A DNA stretch of 23,219 nucleotides from a virus, in the IMG/VR virus record IMGVR_UViG_3300048033_000498, positions 1-23,219 of that record, one strand, 5' to 3'. Made by a program: the position numbers and the translations under genes. The notes beneath the pieces are model-generated. The model worked only from the letters and a program-made list of their open reading frames with translations, made no database searches and was not told the DNA's origin. Of this stretch, positions 1 to 6,815 are shown piece after piece (within the stretch, counting starts at the first letter, position 1; the number at the start of each line of letters is the position of its first letter).

Positions 1-1798
1 GTGCTGTCTCAACTGGCTGAAGAACTGCGTCCGCCATAACTGGATCAATGCTTGTGGCAATAACATCCAGGAGGGCATCCACATTCAGGCGGTTGTTGGA
101 GTTAAGCTGGTTCAGTGCTACGAACTGCTGGGTCTTTGCTTCCACTGTTTGTGGGTCAGTGTTCTGAACGTCGAAGTTAATAAGAATATCGAAGTTCTCG
201 TCAGCGTTCCCCTTGTCGAATGTCTGAGGATCAGGGATCCCGGTTACACGGAAGAAGATTTCGTCGGGTCCAAAGCGTTGGAAGCACTTGAATGCCATAC
301 GCAGAACCTCTGCTGTGTGGCTAAGGAACTTATCAACTAGGAACTGCTTGCGGATTTGGCTAATGCTGCCCTCTTCATCCAGTCCAACTAGGCGATCAGC
401 TAGATCCAGCAGTGTGGATTCCATCTCAATCGAGCCAGTAGGTGGTGGAGGTGTAGGAGCAAAGTCCAAGTCACCCTTACGGCGATAAGGAATCATACGA
501 CCTGGACCCCAATCAGTAGGTGCTTGACCAACTGGATGCAGGATAGGAGGCAGGGTAGCTAGGCTATTGCGGTCAACTCTGGAGTCCCGCTCAACCTTTA
601 CTTGGTTCTGGATGCCACGCAGTACAGATGGTACTGTCATTGTGTCATACAGTCGCTTGCTGTCCTCGGATAGCTTGGTTACTACAACTGGGTAGTCCTC
701 GTATCCGTTGAGTAATTCAAACTTAGCGTATCCCTGTGTTACATCGTCACCATCGAACTCACGATGGAATACCGTGCAGTAAATACCTTCTGCACTGTCC
801 TCTTCGTCAACTAGACGCTGGTATCCGTAGCAGATCTCAATAAGTTCCTGCGCTTCGTACGCATTGTCAGTAAGGCTGATACTGCGACCGCCTTCCTGTT
901 CCCGCTCAATTGAGTCAATGTTAACGCCACGATATTTATCAATGACGTGGTCAACGAAGTCCTGATCCCATCCATCTGTGATTACCTTGTTTTCTAGTTC
1001 TTGTGGGGTGTAGTAAGTACGCCAGAAGCAGTAAGGTGAACGCTGTGGGTCAGTTACGTACGGAGGGAAGAAGAAGTCCCCATCGGGGGCTAGTGTCTTA
1101 ACTTCGGGGGCATTGACTTGTCGGCGTACGATTGGCAACTCAGCTACGCCATCCTTACGTAGTTCCTTGATTGCTTTCTTGGCTCGCTTCTTGGTTGTTC
1201 CTTCAAAAGTAGCTTGTAGCAAGGCGATGAGTTCTTCGTCATCGTTCCCATCCTGGATAGCTACTGCTACCTCCGGGCTGACTTGTGCAATCTGATTAAG
1301 GTCAAGTTCCTGCAGGAACCGTCGATCCTCACGCTGCCATCCGACATACGTGATCAGTAATCCTCGCTCAAGCAAATAGTTAGCACCGAGTTCCATCTCT
1401 CGGTAAAATCGTGGAATATAGCCCGAACTGACCATCCATTTAAGGAACCCAGATACTACTTGGCTACGTCCAATATCACCACTCTCAACGGGGAATGCTC
1501 GTACATTAGCCCGATTCAGCGATGCCATAAATAAAGATACTAGTCGAGTAATGCGCTCGTCAATGACGTGGCACTCCATATCGGATGATCCCTCCCAAGG
1601 GAATGCATCAGCACCGTGCTTGCGGTGATCGCGGCTCTTACCAGGCCACCAGTTACGGCGGTCATCGTAGCTAGTACGGCAGAGGTCAAAGTAGGACTCC
1701 AGTTCCGTTACTGTCTGGTCGTAAGCGTAACGTAGGGTCTTAATGTCGGGTTCATCCTGGACGTATGTCAAGGAGTCAGAAATTGAATCATTCAGCAT
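1..1798 (-). CDS. Phage portal protein, C-terminus cut by window edge
   Basis: The portal forms the ring at one capsid vertex through which DNA is packaged and ejected, and it docks the terminase. The frame reads open from an ATG at 1798 to the left edge, giving at least 599 residues without a stop. Near the N-terminus it has the motif PWEGSSDMECHVIDERI, followed by a segment about surviving virion geometry typical of marine podovirus-like portals (FLKWM, ANYLLERGLLITYVGW). The middle is acidic, and aromatic-rich motifs such as FFFPPYVTDP follow. Its start overlaps the stop of the upstream HTH gene by 11 nt, so translation is probably coupled, and no strong Shine-Dalgarno is seen. Position downstream of the large terminase is the classical order. 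The family call rests on sequence feel, length and context and not on a search; a head-tail connector is less likely at this size. Confidence 0.85.
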   Translation of the reverse strand, partial: MLNDSISDSLTYVQDEPDIKTLRYAYDQTVTELESYFDLCRTSYDDRRNWWPGKSRDHRKHGADAFPWEGSSDMECHVIDERITRLVSLFMASLNRANVRAFPVESGDIGRSQVVSGFLKWMVSSGYIPRFYREMELGANYLLERGLLITYVGWQREDRRFLQELDLNQIAQVSPEVAVAIQDGNDDEELIALLQATFEGTTKKRAKKAIKELRKDGVAELPIVRRQVNAPEVKTLAPDGDFFFPPYVTDPQRSPYCFWRTYYTPQELENKVITDGWDQDFVDHVIDKYRGVNIDSIEREQEGGRSISLTDNAYEAQELIEICYGYQRLVDEEDSAEGIYCTVFHREFDGDDVTQGYAKFELLNGYEDYPVVVTKLSEDSKRLYDTMTVPSVLRGIQNQVKVERDSRVDRNSLATLPPILHPVGQAPTDWGPGRMIPYRRKGDLDFAPTPPPPTGSIEMESTLLDLADRLVGLDEEGSISQIRKQFLVDKFLSHTAEVLRMAFKCFQRFGPDEIFFRVTGIPDPQTFDKGNADENFDILINFDVQNTDPQTVEAKTQQFVALNQLNSNNRLNVDALLDVIATSIDPVMADAVLQPVETA

Positions 1799-2027
1799 CT
1801 TGCGAGTGTAGGCGTTTTTGTATGGATTTTAATAGTCGAATCGTATAAGTCGATGATACGCCTATTGTATCACATAGGTCAGCATTAGTCATTTGTACTT
1901 CGGATTCGTGTAATACGTGCCTACGAAGTATCTCCCAGCTTGCTAATCTGTCGGACTGCTCCCTGCACCAATTACGGTCAGTAGTAATATCTTCAGTGGG
2001 TTCACTCACAATGTATTCATTTTGCAT
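1788..2027 (-). CDS. Small helix-turn-helix-like phage protein (79 aa)
   Basis: Function is not recognised. I chose the ATG at 2027 because a GGGAGG Shine-Dalgarno lies about 12-14 nt upstream inside the preceding gene; an in-frame ATG at 2066 would add 13 residues and deepen the overlap. The C-terminal half (about residues 46-70, ending in SSTYTIRLLKSIQKRL) looks like a helix-turn-helix: a short helix, a turn at IGVSS, then a basic recognition-like helix. The gene overlaps the upstream 123-aa gene by 11 nt and the portal start by 11 nt. Being squeezed between terminase and portal suggests a packaging or late-regulatory DNA-binding role, which is inference only. Confidence 0.7.
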   Translation of the reverse strand: MQNEYIVSEPTEDITTDRNWCREQSDRLASWEILRRHVLHESEVQMTNADLCDTIGVSSTYTIRLLKSIQKRLHSQDAE

Positions 2028-2388
2028 AGCGGTAGCTGACACCTCCCTTGTCCTCAATTGCCTCAAAGGTAATGACCTTGCCGATCATACGACCCTTGTA
2101 TCGGCTTGGGACCAGTACCGGTACACGTTTACCAATCTCCTTACTGTACACGTAGTTGTACCGTGGGTTCGGGCACTCCTTGAGAACCTTGCCTTTGAAG
2201 TGCTTAGGTATGATTTCCTCAATCATAAAGGAACTCTCTAGTATCTCAGTACCTTCCTCGGTTACCCAGGTGTTCTTACCTCGACCAGTCAGCGAACCCT
2301 CTGGTAGCTTCTCAAGCGCGATGCGCATAGCTTCCTCGAAATCCACTTCTTGTTCTTCTGCGATTTGTATTAGTTTCTTCTTAGGCAT
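2017..2388 (-). CDS. Conserved-looking packaging-region protein (123 aa), unknown function
   Basis: The gene starts with ATG at 2388 in a TAATG overlap with the terminase stop. A textbook AGGAGG Shine-Dalgarno lies a few bases upstream, inside the last terminase codons. Residues 1-50 begin with a lysine cluster (PKKK) and predict helical, with a helix-turn-helix-like run (LIQIAEEQEVDFEEAMRIAL) followed by a basic loop and the WVTEEGTEIL strand. The C-terminal half is basic and beta-rich (RVPVLVPSRYKGRMIGKVI), which could be a small SH3-like barrel. It may be a DNA-binding accessory of packaging. No family is recognised with confidence. Confidence 0.8.
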   Translation of the reverse strand: MPKKKLIQIAEEQEVDFEEAMRIALEKLPEGSLTGRGKNTWVTEEGTEILESSFMIEEIIPKHFKGKVLKECPNPRYNYVYSKEIGKRVPVLVPSRYKGRMIGKVITFEAIEDKGGVSYRYAK

Positions 2389-4061
2389 TAGTATCCTCCT
2401 TTACCTCTGTTGGTAGTTTGCATTTTATTGGATGAAAAGAAATCCGGCCCTTCGCCGCCGTTCGACATTCTCAAATATCGAATAACGTCAAAGAAATCCT
2501 TCAGTGGCTCGTCACTTTTCCCCGCTGAGTTGTAGTTAATAAGGCTGTCGATAAGGTTACCGCAGTCCTTGTGAATATAGCATAGAGGTCGATTGGCTTC
2601 GTCTACCCCTACGTTGGGGTTATAGTTAAACCAATCATCAAGGGCAGTAATCCCTTGTTCCTCCATCTTACCGTCCGATGGTATAAAGCTTAGACCGTAA
2701 TCATAGAACGAAGTAAATAGGTCATCATTGTTCTCATTCTCCCTAGCAAAGAAACGGGAGTCCCCAATCCTCTCGGTTACTTCTATCTGTAGGTCATCCT
2801 CGATCTCCTTGAATAACTCGCAGTACCCCTCGACATTTAACCCGATCTTCTTGGCTGCTGGTCCGTACTTCCACTTAGGGTCCCCGAACATAGCCCACTC
2901 GCCGTACGTATCCCGGTCAGGCCACTCCCTGCGAATATATACTTCACCCTGTTCGTTTACACCAGCCCATATGCAGGTGTAGTTCCTTGCACCAGCGGGG
3001 TCAACCACCTGGTAGCAGGTGAACTGTGACTTATCCGAAATGTCGGGGAACGTCATCTCGTACTTGTTGGGTTCCTCTGATAGTACGTTTACCTCAGTAT
3101 TGAAGAATGGCAATAAAGCATTAGCGGACTTAACAGGTAAGCCGTAGGCACGAACCTTGATCTCATCATCAGGGCGACCAGCTAGGTCCTTTGCAATTCG
3201 CTCATAGCCACCAAAGGGGTTCTCGTCCGAGTGCAGGTAGATCACGGCCGCATCACGGCTAGGACTGTACTGCTTGATAGGTAACTCCTTGTTATTAAGT
3301 AAAGCAGCAGGTCGAGTCTCCAGTGTCTCGGCTCCCTTTAAGTAGTCCGAGATGAATGGCGTGTACCCGTCAATCGGGGTGAAACCAATCACCATCTTTG
3401 AGTCCCGTGTAGCTAGTCGGAAACGTAGGGTATTAACCAGCGAAGCATCACCTAGGTACTCATCCAGCCAGGCTCCTATGTTGGACTCCTCCCCAGCCTT
3501 GATGTTCTCCTTGCGGAAACCGAACTCGAAACCCTCAAGGATAGTAGCATTGTTGCTGTACTGCGTATAGGTCTTGAAGTCCACACGTGTCCTTGTATCA
3601 GGGAACACGAAGGAACTACCCGTGAAACCATTCTGCATAGAATAATTGATATAACCATCAATGCTCTTGGTCTTCTTCTTGAACTCCTTGGGCATCATCT
3701 CCCAGATGGCTGGCTGCTGTACCTTAATAGAGGTATCCGCATTCTGAGAAAAACAAACAATGTGACCGTCATTGTTAGAACTGACAGCCTCCATTATGCG
3801 CTTTGCACAGCCCGTTGTTTTGCCGCTTCGATTTCCACCTAGGGCTAGTACCTCATTATAATCCTTGAATGAATCCGTCATACGCTCCCAGCCCGGAAGG
3901 TCGAACCCGTGGCGGATGGGATCCTCTGTAGCCGCCTGTATGCGTCCCTCGTGCGCCTTGTGGAGTTCCTCAAGTAACTTAGGGTCAGCCTCGCCAAGAA
4001 GGACTATCTCCTCGTCCGTGGGTGGCTTGAGGATCGGGTGCTCTGTGAATTCAATTGGCAT
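2388..4061 (-). CDS. terL: Terminase large subunit (packaging ATPase/nuclease)
   Basis: This is the motor that pumps DNA into the procapsid and cuts the concatemer. At 557 aa it is of usual length. The Walker A motif is GGNRSGKT at residues 75-82. The Walker B motif is IGAWLDEYL around 195-203 with the acidic pair D200/E201. The coupling motif is VIGFTPIDGYT around 224-233. The C-terminal half carries the RNase H-like nuclease acids, seen in QVVDPAGARNYTCIWAG and later in ERIGDSRFFAR. The start ATG at 4061 overlaps the stop of the 28-aa membrane peptide as TAATG, and its own stop overlaps the next ATG in the same way, so the three are translationally coupled. Confidence 0.97.
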   Translation of the reverse strand: MPIEFTEHPILKPPTDEEIVLLGEADPKLLEELHKAHEGRIQAATEDPIRHGFDLPGWERMTDSFKDYNEVLALGGNRSGKTTGCAKRIMEAVSSNNDGHIVCFSQNADTSIKVQQPAIWEMMPKEFKKKTKSIDGYINYSMQNGFTGSSFVFPDTRTRVDFKTYTQYSNNATILEGFEFGFRKENIKAGEESNIGAWLDEYLGDASLVNTLRFRLATRDSKMVIGFTPIDGYTPFISDYLKGAETLETRPAALLNNKELPIKQYSPSRDAAVIYLHSDENPFGGYERIAKDLAGRPDDEIKVRAYGLPVKSANALLPFFNTEVNVLSEEPNKYEMTFPDISDKSQFTCYQVVDPAGARNYTCIWAGVNEQGEVYIRREWPDRDTYGEWAMFGDPKWKYGPAAKKIGLNVEGYCELFKEIEDDLQIEVTERIGDSRFFARENENNDDLFTSFYDYGLSFIPSDGKMEEQGITALDDWFNYNPNVGVDEANRPLCYIHKDCGNLIDSLINYNSAGKSDEPLKDFFDVIRYLRMSNGGEGPDFFSSNKMQTTNRGKGGY

Positions 4062-4147
4062 TACTTTATGTACAGATCAATGAACATATAAGCACTAGCA
4101 AATATGAGTATAAAGAGAATACTAGCCTGTAGGGTTTCTATTAGCAT
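4061..4147 (-). CDS. 28-aa single-span membrane peptide upstream of terL
   Basis: This very short gene runs from ATG 4147 to TAA 4061-4063. Residues 8-23 are almost wholly hydrophobic (ASILFILIFASAYMFI), flanked by E4 on the N side and D24 and K28 on the C side, so one transmembrane helix is expected. Its start overlaps the stop of the 43-aa gene by 7 nt, and its stop overlaps the terL start by 1 nt (TAATG). That exact tiling in a chain of coupled genes argues that it is translated. It could be a small holin-like or membrane-anchoring peptide, or act mainly as a translational relay for terL. Function is unknown. Confidence 0.6.
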   Translation of the reverse strand: MLIETLQASILFILIFASAYMFIDLYIK

Positions 4148-4272
4148 TTCTTTGACTTAGCTGGTTGTTCTGTCCTTGGAGCAGTTGGTTTCTTGCTCCA
4201 GTCAATATCATCGTAGTTCTTACGCTGTTTCTCAGCATTGTGTCCCTTTCGGGGTGCGCATCCTTTACCCAT
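4141..4272 (-). CDS. 43-aa basic peptide, MGKG-start phage type
   Basis: The product begins MGKGCAPRKGHNAEKQRKNY and ends in a lysine-rich tail with a terminal cysteine. It has 11 Lys plus Arg among its first 35 residues, so it is strongly basic. Small proteins beginning MGKG-x-x-PR are familiar from many marine phages near packaging genes, from memory and not from a search. An AGAGGA Shine-Dalgarno sits about 8 nt before the ATG. The start overlaps the 67-aa gene stop by 8 nt, and the stop overlaps the 28-aa gene start by 7 nt. Nucleic-acid binding is plausible from charge only. Confidence 0.7.
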   Translation of the reverse strand: MGKGCAPRKGHNAEKQRKNYDDIDWSKKPTAPRTEQPAKSKKC

Positions 4273-4468
4273 TGTCGTAATCCTCTGTTAGTTGACTTCC
4301 TAGTTCAAACATAGCACTAGCTACATTGTCCTTGTCGTGACCACCAGCCAAGCAAAGAAGGTACATCTCCTGCACAAGCTCCGTAGTAGAAAGGCTGTAA
4401 CTGAACTCAAAGGTCCGTGTCTCTGATTGCTCCTCTAGTATTATTTTAGTTGTTTGGTTCCCTATCAT
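4265..4468 (-). CDS. Hypothetical protein (67 aa) in packaging chain
   Basis: I chose ATG 4468 because it follows a GGGAGG Shine-Dalgarno by 6 nt and begins 1 nt after the stop of the 85-aa gene; a longer frame upstream would run through that gene. The product begins MIGNQTTKIILEEQ and has beta-type residues followed by two helices (ELVQEMYLLCLAGG and NVASAMFELGSQL), ending in an acidic DYDNG tail. I do not recognise the family. Its tight coupling to neighbours on both sides supports translation with the terminase genes. Confidence 0.75.
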   Translation of the reverse strand: MIGNQTTKIILEEQSETRTFEFSYSLSTTELVQEMYLLCLAGGHDKDNVASAMFELGSQLTEDYDNG

Positions 4469-4469
4469 A

Positions 4470-4727
4470 TCAATCCTCCCATAAGCTATCATCTTCCGAG
4501 ATGTCATCATCCTCGAAGTCCCAGATCCAATCATCGTCGTCAATTGGGTTATTGCACTCCTGAAGCATCTCATTCGCCAGCATCTTACCTACTGGTCGAT
4601 TAGTATAGTCATAGTAAACATCACCTGAGTCATCCATTACGATGAACATAAAGTTAGTAAAGTGCTCACCTAGCTGCGCACGGATCCTACCGTACAGTTC
4701 CTCATTCTCCTCATTTACTATGAACAT
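4470..4727 (-). CDS. Acidic hypothetical protein (85 aa)
   Basis: The start ATG at 4727 follows GGAGG by 7 nt. The N-terminal half (MFIVNEENEELYGRIRAQLG) looks like a small alpha/beta fold. The C-terminal 24 residues are extremely acidic and tryptophan-bearing (DDDDWIWDFEDDDISEDD), which resembles DNA-mimic or ssDNA-binding-protein tails. It overlaps the small-terminase candidate by 17 nt. No family is recognised; an acidic tail can also serve as a docking site for a packaging partner. Confidence 0.75.
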   Translation of the reverse strand: MFIVNEENEELYGRIRAQLGEHFTNFMFIVMDDSGDVYYDYTNRPVGKMLANEMLQECNNPIDDDDWIWDFEDDDISEDDSLWED

Positions 4728-5313
4728 CTATTACCTCCGCTTCCTTTGCTTTCTTAATACGATCACGGGCAGCCGCTATAGTAGCCTCGTAGTCATCCTG
4801 GGTGTAGACCTTCCGGTCCTCTGTAATCTGCGTAGCCTCGCCTCTAGCCGTCATAGCCTCCCGTGAAGCATTTGATTTAGCTATTGATAACTCCTTGAGA
4901 TCCTTGAAGCCAACCTCCATTTCGGGGTCATTCTCCATACGGTCACGTACTTTCTCAATTAAATCCTCCTCTAGGCTACTTAGGTTCAAATAGTTCTTGG
5001 CAGCTATACGACCACTTAACTCCTTGAATGTCCCCATATGGTCAGCGTAGTCCGCTAGGACACTAATAATAGTATCCCGATCAAAGCCGTAGTGACGCAC
5101 TAGACGAGTCTGGCTACTGCCCGTACTATACAAGTAAAGCAACTTAGCCGTCTTCTCTGGGTCATATACACTCAAGCACTTAACCTTTAGTCCCCGCTTC
5201 TGGTTACTTACCTCGTGGATACTCTGCTGGATTTCACTCAGCAAAGCTGCCTTCTCCTTCTCGGTCTGGCTCATTGATTCCTCGTCTTTCATACCTTCAT
5301 CAAATTGATTCAT
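4711..5313 (-). CDS. Putative terminase small subunit / DNA-binding protein
   Basis: This is the first gene of the visible late chain, with large terminase four genes downstream, the classical place for the small subunit that recognises the packaging site. The 200-aa product has an acidic N-terminus, then a helix-turn-helix candidate at about residues 54-92 (KLLYLYSTGSSQTRLVRHYG, then DRDTIISVLADY). Long helices at 98-155, likely a coiled-coil oligomerisation region, and a charged C-terminal tail follow. Small terminases are usually 150-200 aa with this order. ATG 5313 has only a weak AGG upstream; ATG at residue 8 or 14 is possible. A transcription regulator is the alternative. Confidence 0.6.
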   Translation of the reverse strand: MNQFDEGMKDEESMSQTEKEKAALLSEIQQSIHEVSNQKRGLKVKCLSVYDPEKTAKLLYLYSTGSSQTRLVRHYGFDRDTIISVLADYADHMGTFKELSGRIAAKNYLNLSSLEEDLIEKVRDRMENDPEMEVGFKDLKELSIAKSNASREAMTARGEATQITEDRKVYTQDDYEATIAAARDRIKKAKEAEVIDVHSK

Positions 5314-5329
5314 ACATACCTGTCAACTT

Positions 5330-5344
5330 ATTAATACTATTAAT
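5330..5344. promoter_or_regulatory. 15-bp AT-rich palindrome before the late chain
   Basis: ATTAATA, one central C, then TATTAAT: a perfect 7-bp inverted repeat just upstream of the small-terminase start. It lies where a regulator of minus-strand late transcription would bind. I see no convincing -35/-10 pair on the minus strand here, so the late promoter may need an activator. Confidence 0.4.
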
Positions 5345-5377
5345 GTAAAATAATATACCATATACATATATTTAGGC

Positions 5378-5405
5378 TTGACGTTGTAAGCACGTATGGT
5401 ACAAT
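5378..5405 (+). promoter_or_regulatory. Sigma70-like early promoter
   Basis: TTGACG at 5378-5383 and TACAAT at 5400-5405 are each one mismatch from the sigma70 consensus, with a 16-bp spacer. This is the best promoter match in the control region and it points into the early module. Its -10 box lies inside the palindrome at 5395-5415, so binding there should repress it. Confidence 0.6.
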
Positions 5406-5415
5406 GTGTACCATA
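5395..5415. promoter_or_regulatory. Operator-like palindrome over the early -10 box
   Basis: TATGGTACA and TGTACCATA form a perfect 9-bp inverted repeat with a 3-bp spacer (ATG). The left arm covers the -10 box of the promoter at 5378-5405. The half-site TATGGTACA recurs at 5515-5523, with related pieces ACCATAA at 5498 and TGTACC at 5549, which suggests several binding sites for one dimeric regulator. No obvious repressor gene is visible in the window. Confidence 0.55.
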
Positions 5416-5491
5416 AGACAGCAACATCATAAGGCAGTTAAGTCCTTAAACGTAGTAATCCCTAAAGAATATAAACAAAGGGAATCATAAA

Positions 5492-5524
5492 TTGACTACC
5501 ATAAACTGACTTCTTATGGTACAC
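5492..5524 (+). promoter_or_regulatory. Second promoter/operator module (copy A)
   Basis: TTGACT at 5492-5497, a 17-bp spacer, then TATGGT at 5515-5520 resemble a weak sigma70 promoter whose -10 is again the TATGGTACA half-site. ACCATAA (5498-5504) and TTATGGT (5514-5520) are inverted repeats of each other. A close copy of this module occurs at 8618-8651. Confidence 0.45.
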
Positions 5525-5576
5525 GAAGAACACTAAGGATTCCTTGAGTGTACCTGTTAAGTAATATCGGATATAG

Positions 5577-5646
5577 CCATAGGATTACCTTGGTTTGTTA
5601 AATTCCATAGGATTAAAGAGAATCCACGTTGATTTCCATAGGATTT
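5577..5646. repeat. Three spaced copies of CCATAGGATT
   Basis: CCATAGGATTA at 5577 and 5605 and CCATAGGATTT at 5636 are near-identical 10-11-mers at 28- and 31-bp spacing, roughly three helical turns. A shortened copy (ATAGGATT) follows at 5649. Regular spacing on one face of the helix suggests a protein-binding array, either regulatory or origin iterons. Confidence 0.5.
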
Positions 5647-5671
5647 AAATAGGATTCCTGGCCGTGGTAGA

Positions 5672-5704
5672 AGCCCCTTGAGGACTGAATTTTTTTGAGG
5701 GGCT
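5672..5704. repeat. Inverted repeat AGCCCCT/AGGGGCT with T7 tract in loop
   Basis: A 7-bp perfect stem (5672-5678 with 5698-5704) encloses a 19-base loop that contains seven consecutive T at 5690-5696. The T run is inside and not after the stem, so it is not a standard terminator on either strand. It may be a structured leader element or a protein site. Confidence 0.35.
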
Positions 5705-5886
5705 GATTATGTATACATACACGGAGTCGCAGCAACTCGTCGACCCCCTCCACCCCTCGCGCGCGCGTACCCGTGCGCTATTGTCCTGGACCGGTGCTCA
5801 CTTGTGCAGTAGTGAACGGACGTGCAGTAGGTGCAGCTATGCATATGAATGATTATTTTATTCTTAATCGACGGGATATGTTCGCG

Positions 5887-5943
5887 CACTGTTCGCACAC
5901 TGTTCACACTGTCCACACTGTTAGCACTGCCATTGTCGCACTG
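5887..5943. repeat. 9-bp iteron-like cluster (CACTG core)
   Basis: CACTG occurs six times, at 5887, 5898, 5907, 5916, 5925 and 5939; four of them are spaced at exactly 9 bp with flanks like TTCA or TCCA. GTGCAGTAG repeats at 5804 and 5822 are 18 bp apart, also a multiple of 9. Short tandem direct repeats next to AT-rich sequence resemble initiator-binding iterons. Confidence 0.5.
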
Positions 5944-6069
5944 TCTGAAATAGTGGTATGGTTTGGCGTAGAAAATAAATGTATAGTTTTAAGAAATATA
6001 CTTGACGCCCTTTTAAATACGTGCATAGATGCTGACTCACTCTTAATTATAACTGAATAAATAAACACT

Positions 6070-6405
6070 ATGAAAAATATACAAAAAATTGATGGAGAAT
6101 ACGAAGTAACACTGCCCAATGGTCTGATTGCTGGATATCAGCTTGGAGGTTACTGGCACGTCGTTAACTCAAACTTGAACTTAATTGCTGGCTGGGTAAC
6201 TAAGGAGCAAGTGCGTAAACTGTCCAATGTAATCAACTTGGCACACGAATACTATTTCGATGAACACGAAAAATACGGAATGAGATTTGATCATTGCATA
6301 TGCATTGAGGACATACACGAAATGTTCGGGAGGGAGATTGCCAAGGAGATAAACAATGAGATCGTAACCGATATCCCCGAATTGGGCGTCGAGTTAATCA
6401 AGTAA
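6070..6405 (+). CDS. Hypothetical early protein (111 aa)
   Basis: First plus-strand gene after the control region. The product starts MKNIQKIDGEYEVTLPNG and reads as a beta-hairpin with a conserved-looking tryptophan motif (GYWHVVNSNLNLIAGWVT), then a helical, histidine-containing middle and an acidic C-terminus. No family is recognised. The leader lacks a Shine-Dalgarno and ends AAACACT before ATG, a pattern shared by many genes in this module. First position suggests an immediate-early, host-takeover role, by context only. Confidence 0.75.
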   Translation: MKNIQKIDGEYEVTLPNGLIAGYQLGGYWHVVNSNLNLIAGWVTKEQVRKLSNVINLAHEYYFDEHEKYGMRFDHCICIEDIHEMFGREIAKEINNEIVTDIPELGVELIK

Positions 6406-6440
6406 AAGTAAACAAACATTAATACTAAATAATAAATACT

Positions 6441-6767
6441 ATGTATAAACACCACAATCCAAACATCTCTCAACCCCTAATCAGTCAATTGCTGGATGCG
6501 CTCGGCAGTCATTGGTATATTTCAACATATGGCAATGATTCATTGGCTTCTGTGCAATATGAGACAACAGAAGGCGAATATATAACAATATTTGTACCGA
6601 ATGCAATTGAGTGCGACTTAATGCAGGAAGAGCACAGCACATTTCGCGTAAACGCTTTGGATAAATATTATCTTAAATTTGAGACGATTGAAGAAGTGCT
6701 GAGAGCCTTCAAGGATGGAGAGGATGAATTCATTGAAGTAACAGAAGCTATTATATTTAAGAAGTAA
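6441..6767 (+). CDS. Hypothetical early protein (108 aa)
   Basis: The ATG follows AATAAATACT with no Shine-Dalgarno. The product begins MYKHHNPNISQPLISQLLDA; the centre has alternating beta residues (YETTEGEYITIFVPN) and the C-terminal part is helical and acidic (IEEVLRAFKDGEDEFIEVTE). No motif I can place. It sits 35 nt after the preceding gene and is likely co-transcribed with it. Confidence 0.75.
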   Translation: MYKHHNPNISQPLISQLLDALGSHWYISTYGNDSLASVQYETTEGEYITIFVPNAIECDLMQEEHSTFRVNALDKYYLKFETIEEVLRAFKDGEDEFIEVTEAIIFKK

Positions 6768-6815
6768 ACTACACAATTAAAACAGTTTGCGGATCTGTAA
6801 AACCGCCCTTTAAAA

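Larger units (their letters stand above)
5314..6069. other. Divergent noncoding control region, candidate origin
   Basis: About 750 bases separate the minus-strand packaging genes from the plus-strand early genes. The left part (5326-5375) is very AT-rich. The middle (5378-5660) holds promoter- and operator-like motifs and decamer repeats. The right part has a GC-rich patch with CGCGCGCGCG at 5758-5767, GTGCAGTAG at 5804 and 5822, and a 9-bp repeat cluster at 5887-5943, followed by AT-rich DNA. Long open frames exist on both strands at 5707-6060 but have no protein-like character. Repeats beside AT-rich DNA fit an origin of replication, which is inference. Confidence 0.6.

Noticed and set aside
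5403-5490. 28-codon plus-strand frame beginning in the operator
   Set aside because: Its ATG lies inside the -10 region, so the transcript from that promoter would not contain it.
5707-5916. 69-codon minus-strand frame
   Set aside because: It covers the GC-rich and iteron region; its product is a low-complexity translation of repeats with no motif.
5773-6060. 95-codon plus-strand frame in the control region
   Set aside because: Its apparent HTV repeats are the translation of the 9-bp iterons, the start has no leader of the usual type, and the composition is not protein-like.
6790-6808. Possible riboswitch before the 202-aa gene
   Set aside because: Only a 4-bp stem (GCGG/CCGC) is visible and it does not match a known riboswitch core.
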